DNA of 64,000 nt, taken from contig MU385714.1 in NCBI GenBank assembly GCA_022497155.1, positions 1,178,001 through 1,242,000 of the forward strand. Reading direction: 5' to 3'. The DNA comes from Whalleya microplaca. Taxonomy: Eukaryota; Ascomycota; Sordariomycetes; Xylariales; Xylariaceae. Positions 44,507 to 57,185 of the stretch are shown piece by piece. The position numbers and the translations under genes were made by a program. The notes under the pieces were generated by a model, which did no database searches, was not told the DNA's origin, and saw only the letters and a list, made by a program, of their open reading frames with translations. How positions within the stretch are numbered: the first letter of the stretch is position 1; the number at the start of each line of letters is the position of its first letter.

Positions 44507-45285
44507 GATCTCGGGGGGATATCACGGATATAGGACCTCACGCACGAAATGGCTAAGCTTCCTCGGAGTAGATCAGACTGACTACTAGATTGATAAGATT
44601 CTCCGAGAAACAACAAAGCGGCTAGGTTAGATTGTTACATAGGCATTGAAGACAGTAAATGGGAAAGACTTTTGAAAGGGAAGCGCCTCGGAATTCCGAA
44701 GCGCGCGTTCGGACTTCGGATATAACTAATTAGGCCGCAGCGCCGCAATCACTCAAAAGTACAGGTTGATAGGCCATGACATGGACGTAATGACGTCGAA
44801 AAAATTAGCTGAGCTTACGAATGTTACTTTATTTTGTCGAATGGCGATTTCCTATGTTGGTGTCGTATTCTGAGCAAATCATAATTAAATGATGTTTGGA
44901 TAGGTAAGCAAGCAGGCAAGTAAGCAGGCGGAAAGGGAAGCAAGCAGTACCTAGGTACCTATGGATTATGGTAGTACTATGTAACATGATCTTGGTTAGG
45001 TACCCACTAGGCAGGGCGACGTGCAGGTGCCTGGGAAGGATTCCATCTGGCAAACACAGCAACACCTGTCCATACCTCGGTACCTAGGTAGGCAAGGGGG
45101 TAGTGTGGCTATGCTTGATGGCCCGAATGGCTGGAAATGTGGCTGAGGTGTAGTTATCTACTAAGTAGCTAAGGAGCTAATGTATTCAGCTATTGAAGAC
45201 TTGTTCAGAATTAGCTGCAGCGACCTCCGATGCCGTCGCATTGATTATACTATTAGCAGATCCACGTCCCTAGAATGACACGGCC
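44507..45285. promoter_or_regulatory. Shared region of the divergent regulator/phosphoesterase pair
   Basis: A 779-bp spacer between two divergent starts. It holds two ACCTAGGT palindromes (44949-44956 and 45082-45089), AAGCAAGCAGGCAAGTAAGCAGGC direct repeats (about 44905-44945) and AAGCGCCTCGGAATTCCGAAGCGCGC (about 44680-44706). The last contains a GGAATTCC palindrome and GCGC ends, a possible regulator site. Promoter content is inferred from gene orientation. Confidence 0.45.
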
Positions 45286-46761
45286 ATGATACGGTTGTCA
45301 ATTATCGGCCTTTTAGGCTTCTGCGCGAGTCTGGTTAACGCCGTTGCACCAACAGTTCCCGGGAAAGCCTTTGATAGGATCATAAGCATCTGGCTTGAGA
45401 ATCAGGTTCGTACACTTAATAAGCCTTAAACATTAAGCACTAACAACCTGCTTGACCCCCTTTTTCTTGTCTTGTCTTTTCGCGGGACCGGAACTGACAG
45501 CTCTTTGACTCTAGGACTTTGCTAAAGTGGTTGCCGACCCCGACTTCGCAGATCTCAGGAGGTTCGGCATCCTCCAGACTCGATACTATGCACACACACA
45601 CCCAAGTCAGCCGAACTACTTAGCCGCCGTAGGAGGCGACTATTTCGGACTGGACCACGATGAAGTCGTTCGCATCCCACGTAATGTTTCCACTGTAGTC
45701 GATCTCTTAGATGCGAAACACATATCATGGGGAGGGTACTTCGAAGGCATTCCTGGTCCTGGGTATATGGCAGAGGGTAGCATAGATCACAGTGGCACAT
45801 GGGACTATGTTAGGAAGCACAAGTTAGTCGAGGGGGGAAGACTCTTTGGTTTGAACGAGACTAATGTAAGATACAGCCATTATGTCTCGTACGATTCAGT
45901 CAACACGGAGGGCCTTCGTCTAGCCAAAATTTTATCTTTTGATGACTTTAAGCAAGACCTTGCGGAAGGGACAATCCCACAGTTCGTAATGATGTCTCCG
46001 GATATGCTAAACGACGGCCACAATACAACTCTAGACTACGCGACTAAGTGGGCTCGCGAGTTTTTGCTCCCGTTGCTAGCCGATGGAGTCTTCAAAGAGA
46101 AGACATTGATACAGCTTACATACGATGAAACAGAGGATTATTCTGAGCCCAATCGTATAGTGTCGCTTTTGCTCGGTAACGCCATTCCAAACAGCCTCAA
46201 AGGCTCGAAAGACGATACGTTCTACACACATTTCTCCATTCTCTCCACCACTGAGCATAATTGGGATTTGCCCAACCTAGGTAGATTTGACGTTGGCGCA
46301 AATGGTATGTATACTCTAACGTCACTCGTAATAAACTCTATCCCCATTCCCGATAATGCGATATCTATCAAGCATATTACAGCCATAGAGGAATAGGTGT
46401 TATAACTCTCGGTTATATCTCAGAGACAGTTTCTGCGAACCGCAATCACTGACAAGTTATAGTCTTCAAATTCGTCGCAGACGTCACCGGCTACACCAAT
46501 AAAGACCCACCTAATGCAGCCAGTGTCAATAATTCTGTGTCCTATCCGGGCCCGTACAACAGGAACCACACCACCAAACTTACTTCGATTCCACCGCCAA
46601 ATTTGCAGCTAGTAGGAGCTGGCGGCTTGCCCGTTCTCGACTCTATCCGTGACCAATGGAAAACTGAAGCAGGGCTAGACACACCTTACGATGGTAGCGG
46701 TAACGTTTACGATGGAGACAACCTACCTGTGTATAAACCACAGAAGCAGAATAGTGTCTAA
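45286..46761 (+). CDS. Secreted phosphoesterase (acid phosphatase type)
   Basis: Three exons, 45286-45405, 45515-46304 and 46463-46761, encode 402 residues. Introns of 109 and 158 bp use donors GTTCGT and GTATGT and acceptors CTAG and ATAG. Residues 1-20 form a signal peptide (IRLSIIGLLGFCASLVNA). FDRIISIWLENQDFAKV starts the phosphoesterase domain (PF04185). HTHPSQPNYLAAVGGDYFG, WGGYFEGIPGP, MMSPDMLNDGHNTTLDY and LIQLTYDETEDY are the conserved metal-binding and active-site stretches, and FSILSTTEHNWDLPNLGRFD is the histidine-containing C-terminal motif. Fungal relatives are secreted acid phosphatases that release phosphate from monoesters. The NxT/S sites suggest glycosylation. The nearest regulator gene is divergent across 779 bp. 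Substrate is inferred from family only. Confidence 0.9.
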
Positions 46762-48512
46762 ATATATTCAATAGAATCGACCTCGAAGTCGTGAAAGGGA
46801 CCGCCACGCTGGGTCTTATGAGATATGGGCCACATGGCAACCTAGATATGCGGGTTTACACGAGTTCAGCCTCCCGTTGGCTAGTCGAGATTCATCCTCG
46901 GCCTAGCAAAATCTTGTAGAAAAGGGTAGGACAATATTCACGTCTGAGAGATGGCAACGTATGTAGCAAGTCAAGTCCAGGTTATAACGGTCGAAGTTTG
47001 ACGTGATTGGCTTGATGCATTCGCTGAATGATGCCAGGCATGCCTTTTTTCTGAGAGCTCTACAACACATGCAGTCGGGCTTACTAGCTGAGTCGAGACC
47101 AAGTCTAGAAAGCCAGCCTCGTCACAACTCCTTCAACAGAGAAAAGTTAAGAATGCCATTTAATTAGAAAACGATATATTTCATAGATGACCCCCGCTTT
47201 GAATGTCAGGGGGCGTTGAAAGGCAGCCTCAATCAAAGTAATGAAGTCTTCGGCAGTTCGACAGGACTGATCAACCCCAGTGACCTTCATAGAGGTAGCA
47301 GTGTTGCGTGTAAATTTACGTTGTATGATTGTTGAAGTGACAGCCACGTATATATGTAGTCATAATGCCATACATATTTGCTCAAAAGATGTGTACATAT
47401 GAACTTGCCTCATTAGGCAGCTTGGACCAATCAACTTGAGAGGATGTTTGGATTTCCACCTATCAGTTGCGTGTGATAATCAAGTATGTAGTGGATCCGC
47501 TCTCAGATCGAGATTAGTACAAGGGTTGATGGTGTTTGGAGATAAATCCACCTGGCTGCATGCTACATGACCTGTATTACCTGGCCCTGAATGTAGGCTT
47601 CCGAGGCGGTGCTTCAAGGCTACAGGTTAGTTGCTTCTTGCCTACATTTTGCGAGGTTGCCAACCTTGCTCAACTCGGGGGTGGTGGTGGATCATTGCCT
47701 CGAGTAATTAGAATTGGCAGCGCTCTAAGTGATATTGATTCATACGTTGCTTGAGGAATAGGCTGACGAAAATACCTGGGGTTTTATTGCGGCTAACCTT
47801 TCTTGAATCTGTAACGCCCTTTTACTCGTCTCATAGGTAAAACAAGAAGCTTTCTGGTTCGTGTTTGACGGCGTACATGTAGTTGATATCCTGGATAGAT
47901 AGATAGGCGGGTAGTGAACCTTGTTAGGATATTATACACTTAGAGCTTAATACATAAAGGTAATACAATGAATAGGGGAGATAAAAGGCGATACCTAGCT
48001 AATTTATAGGGCATTCGTTGTTCCGAGTTGAGATCGAGGGTATTGGAGATGAGGACCGGTACTTGACCTCGGCTACCCGATCGCAAGCCACCAATAAGTC
48101 TCGCTTACTCAGACTTGCGCCAGTATTAAGAATTATGGTTGAGTCGGCGATCTCTGAAAGAACATTGCCACTTCATTAATACTAAGTTAGAGTCTGGGTG
48201 AAGTAAGTAGGCACTACCTACTACCAGGAGCAGTCGTGGGGGTTCAGCATCAGGTCACTTACTCGGGTACGTAATGGCAGGGTCTGATAACCGAATAGTC
48301 GCTAAAGCTGGTATCTACCGGGAGTTTCTCTTGATATGAAGACAGTAGTGACGTGTCTATCCAATTTCACAGGCGAATCGGGGGTCTTGGCTGTTGCTCA
48401 TTCACTCATCACTCTTGTTGAAACTGATAATCGAGCCAGATAGCACGTTTTGATGGATGGTCAGGGGTATTGACAACGATTCCAACTCCGCTTATAACTT
48501 CCTTGTCAGTCC
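46762..48512. other. Intergenic between convergent genes
   Basis: 1.75 kb with short unsupported frames (47147-47347 minus; 47536-47754 plus). No repeat or RNA gene recognised. Confidence 0.5.
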
Positions 48513-50862
48513 TCAATTTTGGGCGACATATGTTCCGTACCGTGGCATATCCCTGAATTTGACAGCGGCAGATGAATCTTGATTCACGGCCATGTCCTGG
48601 ATGCACTTTTGCCACCAGCGGATGAATTGATTCAGTGTGAGACTCACGGTTTCCTTCGTACTGCTGAACATCCCAATAGGCCACTGAGAGCGGATCTCCT
48701 GAACCATACGATCTAGGAGGTCTTCAGATTCTTCCAAGTCGCTAATATCGTGTAGGAGGCCGGCATTTTCTAGGTTCATAGATTGTCTGAATAGCAGAAA
48801 CACTACTTCTGCTACGTAGCAGTTTCGCCCCTGATCCCACAACCCCTTAGCACAGAGGACTAATGTTGATCGCATGGCCTCGTGTGCAAGCGAACTGTTC
48901 TCAACCAACAAGACATCTCTTAAGGCGCTGAATCCTAGCATGTGAAGGAATTGTAAAAACATGGCGTCGTATAATTCGAACCCATGACGTAAATAATATA
49001 TGCGTACTAGAGTCTCAAAACAAGCTTTTGATTCGGCGATGATGTCGCTAGGGTTTATATTTTCATGCACATACCCCATTCGCTCGAACGGTTCAAAAAG
49101 ACTGATAAGGAGAATATGGTAATGGATACTGGAGAATTGTCAGCATGATTACCAACGAACGAAACAGTCATCTACTTGGGGAACTCAGACTATTTATATA
49201 CTTACTGCACCTTTAGGTGTGAAGGTAATGCAATATTTCGTGCTACCAAGGCTTCCGGTAAGTCTTCGTACCAAACACGAAGTCTAGACCTAAATCCTAG
49301 CGCAGCATCCAACGACATCCCACTGGTACTCTTAGGAGATCCGTGTAAAGCTTTGTTAATATCGTTCATAATGACGCGAAAATTAGAGATAACCCTAAAC
49401 GTTATACCGTTGCGTATAGGTAGGGGTTCACGGCTGAGAGGGTATAGCACAAAGATCTCGCCACAGTAGGTGTCTGCATCTTCTAGCCCGGGTAACGGGA
49501 TTTGAGGAGGGTCTTTGATGATTGGCGGTTGGAAATGATGAAAAGTGGCGAATCTGGGAGGTTAATTTGAGTGACTACTCGAGATATTCCACCTTTGATT
49601 TAAACTTACGCTTGCCAGTTGAACAAGCACCACGCAGTTGTTGCGGCTGCTAGTTGCCATTCCACACTTTGTTCTGGCCTGGGGCAAAAGAGGTCTAACT
49701 CTTGCGCCATCTCCAAGGACTCATTCATATAATACCAACTAATCTCATCGATGCCGTTGCTATTACATGTCAGATTGATGATGGCAGCAGCCTGAACCGT
49801 GGTAATGGCGGGGTTTGTGTGCTCCAGTTCGAAAAGCCTCCTGGCTTCGGAAAGAAACCGGTAACCAAAATTATTGGGGAGCCAGTATTTGGCTCTATGT
49901 TTCGCTCGACTATATCCATGCTTTCGATGGTTAATCTAAATATTCGTGCAAATTTGCGAATCGTCCTTACCCAAGCTGCTGCGAGCACAGCATTCACCAA
50001 AAGGGGTGAGCAGAATTCCCTACTCCCTCGAAGCATATCATCAAGAAATAAATCTTTATGGAAGTAGGGGTGGAAAGGAAATTCAAAGAGGAAGTAAACA
50101 GCTAAAAGCACGCGCAGCATCGGGTTATCAGAGGAAACGGTGGTCCAACTCGACACATCAATAGATAATATTCGAGGTTCGGCAAGTTCAACAGCATGAT
50201 ATGGCACAAGATACATCTTCTGATGCTCACCTATAGTATCTCTCATCATCTCTGGCGATATTGGAGGTTGCGAAGATAGTCTTCCTATCTTGTCGTACAG
50301 GATCGACTCAAGGTATGGATTTTGCAACCGGCCTAAGTAGGCTGGCATCTCCCGAATGTATGGGAATTCATATCGAAATCGATATTCGGGTTTGAGTGAA
50401 AGCTGAAGGAGAAGGTCGCCTTCTTCAACCGCCCTGACAATCCTTTGAACATCATCACCTGTCCGCACCCATTGAAGGATCCGGGTCGTCTCGTCATCGG
50501 GGCGGGATTGGAGCATGCTAAACAAGTCTTCATAGGCTTGGCATCTGATCTCGAGATCAGTTAATTTGCGTTTCTGCGCTTTGAGATGTGTTTCTGTTGG
50601 TAGGGTGGTGTATTCGCAGGTAGTTTGTCGCTCGACGCATACGGAACATCGTGGACGTTCGGCAGAACACTGCGCGGTGGTTAGTTGTTGCATGAAGCGC
50701 CTAGGAAGTTCAAAGACATCTTGCCTTGCTCTTGCGCTTTCGACATGCTTCACATGCTGCCGCCGTGGCGGCTCGTTTAGCACGATGTTGAATCGGCAAC
50801 GTGCTTTCGACACGAGACGCAGCAGATGCGTTCGGCAGAAGTGACCGAAGAGGGTGCGACAT
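48513..50862 (-). CDS. Zn2Cys6 fungal transcription factor with GC-AG intron in the zinc cluster
   Basis: Five exons, 50862-50725, 50669-49971, 49920-49610, 49553-49206 and 49128-48513, encode 703 residues. Exon 1 begins MSHPLRSLLP and ends CEACRKRKSK; exon 2 begins CSAERPRCSVC. Only joining them across a 55-bp intron with GC donor (GCAAGA) and AG acceptor gives the complete Zn2Cys6 spacing (C37, C40, C47, C54, C57, C64). A coiled coil (HLKAQKRKLTDLEIRCQAYEDLF) follows. The fungal-specific middle domain is rebuilt over the next introns: NAVLAAAWHGYSRAK, YWLPNNFGYRFLSEARRLFE, EMAQELDLF, TTAWCLFNWQAF, then VHIHYHILLISLFEPF. The longer continuous frame upstream of exon 1 lacks a zinc cluster and is not the start. 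Similar proteins are often labelled nitrogen-assimilation (NirA-like) regulators; the target is unknown. Confidence 0.9.
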
Positions 50863-53800
50863 ACAGGAGGAGAAGAGCACTCTATTATTCGTATTAGTGG
50901 TGATAGTGCTCTTGTCCTTGCTATTGCTGGTAGTCGTCGTTCGACCTCAAGTTGTTTTGGAAGACGGACCGACCCATACGATCCTTCAGAGATCGATGTA
51001 GATTTGTAAGTACTAGCTGCGCTGCCCCTAGGCCGGGGTCGTTGCATCTAATCGGGGGAGACTGTGAGGCTAGGTTGGTCCCGGATGTGGCGCTTGCAAA
51101 GAATGCAACCAGGACTTACAGAATCTAGACCCACACGATGATCGATCTGTTCTTTGCCACTTGGTAACGAAACTTGGTAACGAAACTAGGGACTTTATTT
51201 GACTTCGATAATATTGGCTCTATACGCTTCAACCTACATGTGTTACCTAAGTCTGGAAGCATTATTATTGTGGATGGTGGACAGCAGCTAGCTATGCTGT
51301 TAAAAGGACCTTTCTTGAACCAGGATACCTAGAATCAAGGAGGCAATACATAGTGGATTGATGAGTGGGCCGTGGGTAAAGAGTTGACAGGCCCATTATC
51401 ATATTATCATGGGAAGTTCAATACTATATACAGTTAAGTCTCAAACACTCCATATTTGACAAATACTTTAACGACTTAGCAAAATAGAATCTGAGAAGTC
51501 AGGTATGCAAATATAATCGTTGAGTTATGTTTTCCCGATTGATGGTGTTAAGGTGTCGAAGGCTTGTTGAATACAAGTTAGCCTCCAAAATAACTATAAG
51601 TCTGGACCTTTACATGGCATACGTTCTGTGCATTATTCATGATGTACCCTGTACTGGTACTCATCATTTATATGTCCTGTTTTCTATTGAATTCCGTATC
51701 TCAACACGAGAAGAGGCGAAAGAAAGAGTACTAACAAGATATTAGGAAATAGCACGAAGATTCTATCACAAGAACTGAATGCTGAGGAGGTATTGGATCG
51801 GCTGGCATAGATCGGGAAAGTCTGCTGTGCCAAGACCCTTCCCCGAAGCTGTGTACTCTATTTCAGACCAGTGTTCAACTCCGGGGTGCTGACATTCATG
51901 TGGAACTTAGTTCTTTTCAGAAGTACTTGCTTCTTCGAACCGCCTCCGAAAAGCTTTTGGAACCCGTACTACAGGGATTGCGTCGACACAATTGTGAATA
52001 GTCCCGACACGGCATGCTTGTTCTCAGCCTATAATTCAGTATCCGGTGTCCCTGGTGCCACAGTCCTTGTACGGATTATAGCGGCGATAGTGGCAAGCTT
52101 GAATGCGCAAAGATGGTATCGGAAGCATACAACCATGTAAAGCTTTCTCGTCCCCCAATGCCACGAGATATTCGGCATCGGAATCCCATATCGACGATCG
52201 GTCATCTTCAAGAGGCCTCCGAGGTATATAATTACCAACAATTGAAAAGAAAATAAGGCAATAATAGGAAGAAAGAATCAGGAACTTTTCGCTACTCTGG
52301 CATTGTGCATCGAGATCCTATGTTGACTATCAGATGTTTAGAATAGGAGGCGGAAGTGTACAAACGTTAAGATCGGATCGAGAAGGAAAACAGAATTTGC
52401 CACATGAATTTGTTGCTCAGATACCCCTTGGTACATTGCTGATCATCTGGTAGGAAAAAATAAAATCTTGCATATTGAGAAATTGAAGTCTTAGGACTTT
52501 CTGAAATGTGGAAAAGATGCCTAAGTTTAAACCGATGAACTCCTCGGAAACGTGCGTAATCTATCATGGGAAGAGGGGTTCGCGGTGGCAAATTATTAAA
52601 ACTTACACAAGGCTTTTAGCAACTTCAGATAGATGTGTTGGTATTACCGAGCGATGCCACACAATGCCATAGTGCAAAAATTTGTTCTCCAGTCCAGGGG
52701 CCTCAGATCCAGCCTCTTGTGCTTCGAAAGTACTTGCCTTCTGTTTCGTTTTGTTACGGTACTTGCTGCGATGCGATTCTTTTCAGGCCAATATTTTCGA
52801 ATATATTTGAATTATAAAGCTCGTCGACTAAAATTTACAGAGGATGCGATACGGAACGACTTGTGTACAGGTTCGATAACGTGTCGTGTGGTCTGGTTTG
52901 CGAATACTACCCACTCGCCTCTCTGGACATCAATCAACGAGCCGTCGTTTGAACAAGATAGGTCGATCTTCCTACACATTTATATCAGTAAATATCCTGT
53001 AGAAGGGCCATATGTGGATTTTCTCTCCGATTGTGTAGGATCTATCGCGACTTCTTAGGTAATAGGGGGGGGGACATGTTGATCAAGGAAGTCATCTTCT
53101 CAATGTTGCTTCAGACTTGTCCCGGGCGCAAAGTATTCCATTGAATGTGTCCAAGATAGTAACCCATGTCCAAGTTCTGGCCCCTTTTAAAATATCAGTA
53201 TTGTGTTTATCGTCGTCAAAAGTGGACCAAACCCTTAATTTATTTGTTTGTATACTCATGTGTGGAGTCGATCCTCCTATAGTTGAAATGTAGTATGTGA
53301 AGTATCTTTTGTTATACCATCTTAAGCCAAATCATCACACGAGAACTGCCCTAGTTCTGTTTGCGTAGGGGATAGCCAAAGGTGGAATATTCCAGTTCAA
53401 TCCTTGCCTGAGTATACAGACAAATGATGTAACAATAACCGAGTAGCAAATGATATAACAGATAGGTGAAGAGTTGGGTTATAACCATTGCAATAATACG
53501 TTGTTGCCTCTTGTATGACTTGTATTGCCCTATCGCCACAAGCACCTAAGTGCTGTTACGAGTATTAAGCTTAGAAATGAGTTGTCATATGATGAAAACA
53601 TTTCAGCGACGATAAGGATGGCATTCTTTCATACAGTCGTAGACTAAATTGATAATACTGTGTTGGACACTCTTTAAGTAACGTCGCGGACATGTATGGA
53701 TAGGTTAAACAGGGACACACTAGGTATTCGTGGTTGCCGAGGACTCCTAAGTAAACAACATTGTTACAAGGGGTGTACTGTGGATCAGCCCATAAGAAGA

Positions 53801-56798
53801 GTCTTTTAATTCTGCAGCTAGAGTGTACATTTAAGTTCACTACCTAAGGTCAAGTGTGTCTCCATTCCGGAGAGGGTTCCGGTTTGATCTGTCAGACGAT
53901 CAACAATGGGCACCTCAACAGCTTCAGTAGTTATTCTTATCCTTCTTTCCGCATAAATACCTTGCAATGTATGTAATCGATAATCCTGACCAAGCTAGTG
54001 ACCAAGCAGCTATGTATTTATAAACAGTAGCTACAGCTAGGACATCTTGTTACACGGACTATACGTCCAAATCCGTACCGAAAAATTATTCGACATACCT
54101 TCCCCCGTTGCATGTTATAGGGAGCTTGGGTATGTAGCTCAAAATATATAGGTTAGTTCTCAGTGACATTTCCAGTACCAAGGACTTGGGGTAGATTATG
54201 CACAAGCTAGCACGAACATTCTGCACCAATACGACCCCATTCGGACTCTTCTCCGTTAGGCGCTAAGTTAATTAGCACTCTACTTTCTACTGCACGGCAC
54301 ATGTTTTTGAGGAAATTCATACAGAAAGTGAATACCCAATTCAATTCTGTTTCCTCATTGAGTTACAATGGTTCCCAGCAAAGCAAAAAAACACACTAAT
54401 AATGGTTGCATTCAATGCCTTTTCGTATTAATCAAATTAGTAGATCGAAACAGGTAGCTAGCTTGTGCTTTAAGTTATTAGATTTCGGATTCCAGTCACG
54501 GTTAGAGCTTAGGACGCCCACCGAGCGCAATGATCTCCGGCCACTACAAGTAGAATTTGCTAACCCTGTCGGTCAACTAGTTACATTTGACAACCTTTAC
54601 CTCCTTATTGGCTGTTGGGAGTCGGATCTGAGTCTTTGTCAGTCTTTTTTCTCCCCCATTCACCAGCCTCGCCTTATGTTCACCGAAATACTCTTGGAAG
54701 ATAGAGCTGTAGTTATGGATTAGTGCTATGATGAAAAGTTTTACCCGTTCCGCCTAGTTAGCTTGGTGCAATTTTCTGATCATTGACTTCTCTTTTTCCC
54801 TCAAAATCCAATGCGATTGGAGAAAGAAGACGCAAGTTGTCCGCCGGATAGTGTTCTTGTTGTGTATTATATGAAATCGTCACATCAACGCCTCGTTCCA
54901 CCATTCCTAAAATTCACAAGAACCTAACGAAGAGCGCAGGTGATACACGCACATGCTGATTGGGAAAATGGTTGCGTAATAATGCTTAACACCGTAGAAA
55001 ATTTTCTCATGTAAGGTAGAAATAATGCCGACGCAAGTAAGTACTTCTTCAGACTATGAGCTAACTTTTCCAATTTCGAAGCTTAGGATACCAAATTGTT
55101 CTCGGCCTTGTTGCGTACATACCGGATTGCCAATGATATATGCGTTTAAACAACAAATAGACGAGGTATTGTATAGTATTATCCTCGGAGATCTAGCCAT
55201 AGGTACGGCCAGAACTTACATACACGAACGTGTCCTATACGGGATGGGGGGTTCTCTAATGCAAACAGCAATGAAGTTACCGAGATCCAAGCTGTTATTG
55301 GGCCGATAGAACATCGAAAACTTGCATCTAACATGAGTTCTTCTAGTATTCGACTGTCGAGATTGGCATTGTTCGATAAGCCTCAGTTGTGACGAATTCA
55401 GAGTCCATCCTTACGAATACCATCCCCAAAACGTTCCTCAAGTGCGCGAAGGATCTCATAATTGACTTGAATACACCGAGCCGAATATTACCTATACCTC
55501 CGTGGAATCTCTTTGAAAAGTGTCCGACTTTAAGGCACATTCAGAACCGCAGTCGCAGGCGTGCCCTTTGAGTTTCAGTCGGGCATCTGTGTGGGCGAAC
55601 AGATCGGCTACTATTCGGTTTGGTTTTGACTCAGTCAAAAGATCAATCTGAATATATTGGAATATGATGAACGCTCGATTACCAATCAGGGTCGTAGGCC
55701 TACACTAATGCCGGAGCGGGATACGATACAAAAGAGTGCGAGAGAATACCGCGGCTGTCAAAATTGGCAGCCCTTCGGATTACTTCTCACCTATCAATCT
55801 ATTGAATGATCCATCCCAATATTGAGGTATATCTAGCTAATACCACAATACTGTTTACCGACACACAGCTAGCGTGTTCATTGCACACTCAGCGAGTGGA
55901 ATTATACAGATTGAATAGGTTTGGATACGAGAAGGAACATTATAGTAATATGAAGTCTCTAGCTATGGCGATTATGATATATCGTAGTGGTCGCTTAGTT
56001 ACAAAGGATTTACTAGACTCAGATACCTCGGTAGCGACGATACACATTGGGATACACTTTCAAAACGGTCTATCCGGAGGTTAGTGGCATCATTGACGTC
56101 TACTCTACTCTCGGTTGTCTCATAGACTTAAGTGCCTATTTGAAACCCTCCACTTCGTGGGCATTGTTAGATTTATATATCATAGAAGCCGTTTCGTGGG
56201 TCCAGTTAGCTACATCCTTGCTTCGGGGTTTCACTCTATTCCTGTAGGATAATCGAACAGAGTGTTGGTATTGATCACTTCTAGTGCACTCCAACTTCCT
56301 AAAGAAGACTCTTTCCTATTTGTAATAAGAGAGGCTGCTCATCACAGACCCCCACAAGTAACGTCAAATGTGGTTGTGAAATGATATTGATTATAGCTCA
56401 ACCTGAGTCTCAAGCTCTGATTGGGCGAAATATTACGCTCTCTAGCTAGCTATACTATGATCAAGACGATCTTGATGTCTTGATAATCTCTCAAATATTC
56501 AGTGTAACTACCTACGCTAAAAATCATGGACCACGTTCATGTGCTGTACAAGTGATAGCAATCGAATTACTCATCCAAAAAGGACAGTAATGTTATTGGC
56601 TGAAGTGCTTTAATTTACCGAAGAGTAACCGATGTGCTCAGAGAGAGGTACGCGACCTTGTGGCTTGACCGCGTTCTAACATAGCCAACATCAAACATGA
56701 TATCCGAACAAACCTGACTTTCGTTTTGACGGGCCGTCCAGTCTGAGACTCAATAAGGTGATTGGCACTCAAGCTGCAATGTCGCACAATATCGCATA
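50863..56798. other. Gene-poor 5.9-kb region
   Basis: No supported gene. Medium frames (52633-53058; 54406-54723; 55025-55309; 55806-56084) lack recognisable domains. A 60-residue frame at 55389-55571 contains PPWNLFEKCPTLRHI, faintly like the leucine-rich part of a fungal F-box protein, and may be a decayed remnant. A G-run occurs at 53066-53074. No inverted terminal repeats or transposase motifs noticed. Confidence 0.45.
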
Positions 56799-57185
56799 AT
56801 GAGCGGCAGCACAAAACTTTTTACCACACTCATCCGGACACATCACATCACTAGTCGCAAGAAACTCCAGCGCGTTAAGAAGGCCGCTGGTCAATGCAAA
56901 TTGCCATTCGTCCTCATTCGCAGCGGTGGCCCGCCAGGTGTCATGTATGCTGAGGGTCCCGATGAGAAGTGTGTTAGCGACTGGGTTTGTGCAGTGCGCG
57001 CTCTACGATATAAGATGTTTAAGTGTGAACATCCACCAGCCGCTTACGAGGTCCGGGACGTCAACCAGACGAAAGCCCACGTCTTCGAGGAAGTTACCTC
57101 TGTGGCTGAGTTTGCCGAGAGGATGAAGCAGCGCGGTCTTGATGCTTGGTGGAGATCAGGGATGAATTATAGATCATCCGATTGA
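56799..57185 (+). CDS. Truncated RWD/DUF1115-like protein (C-terminal domain only)
   Basis: The frame from the ATG at 56799 encodes 128 residues. It opens almost directly with IRTHHITSRKKLQRV and continues with VLIRSGGPPGVMYAEG and WVCAVRALRYKMF. These are the motifs of the C-terminal DUF1115-like domain that follows an RWD domain in fungal and animal RWDD2-type proteins. The tail WWRSGMNYRSSD is also typical. The N-terminal RWD domain, normally over 100 residues, is missing, and I find no upstream exon that supplies it. The fragment therefore looks like a partial duplicate or a decaying gene, although its frame is intact. Function unknown; the family call is from pattern memory and moderately confident. 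Confidence 0.5.
   Translation: MSGSTKLFTTLIRTHHITSRKKLQRVKKAAGQCKLPFVLIRSGGPPGVMYAEGPDEKCVSDWVCAVRALRYKMFKCEHPPAAYEVRDVNQTKAHVFEEVTSVAEFAERMKQRGLDAWWRSGMNYRSSD

Noticed and set aside
49770..51047. Long continuous minus-strand frame as the true start of the second regulator
   Set aside because: Its first 100 residues lack a zinc cluster; the alternative frame plus GC-AG intron gives a perfect Zn2Cys6 domain starting at 50862.
52633..53058. 141-residue plus-strand frame in the gene-poor region
   Set aside because: Composition is unremarkable and no domain or signal was recognised; such lengths occur by chance in AT-balanced DNA.
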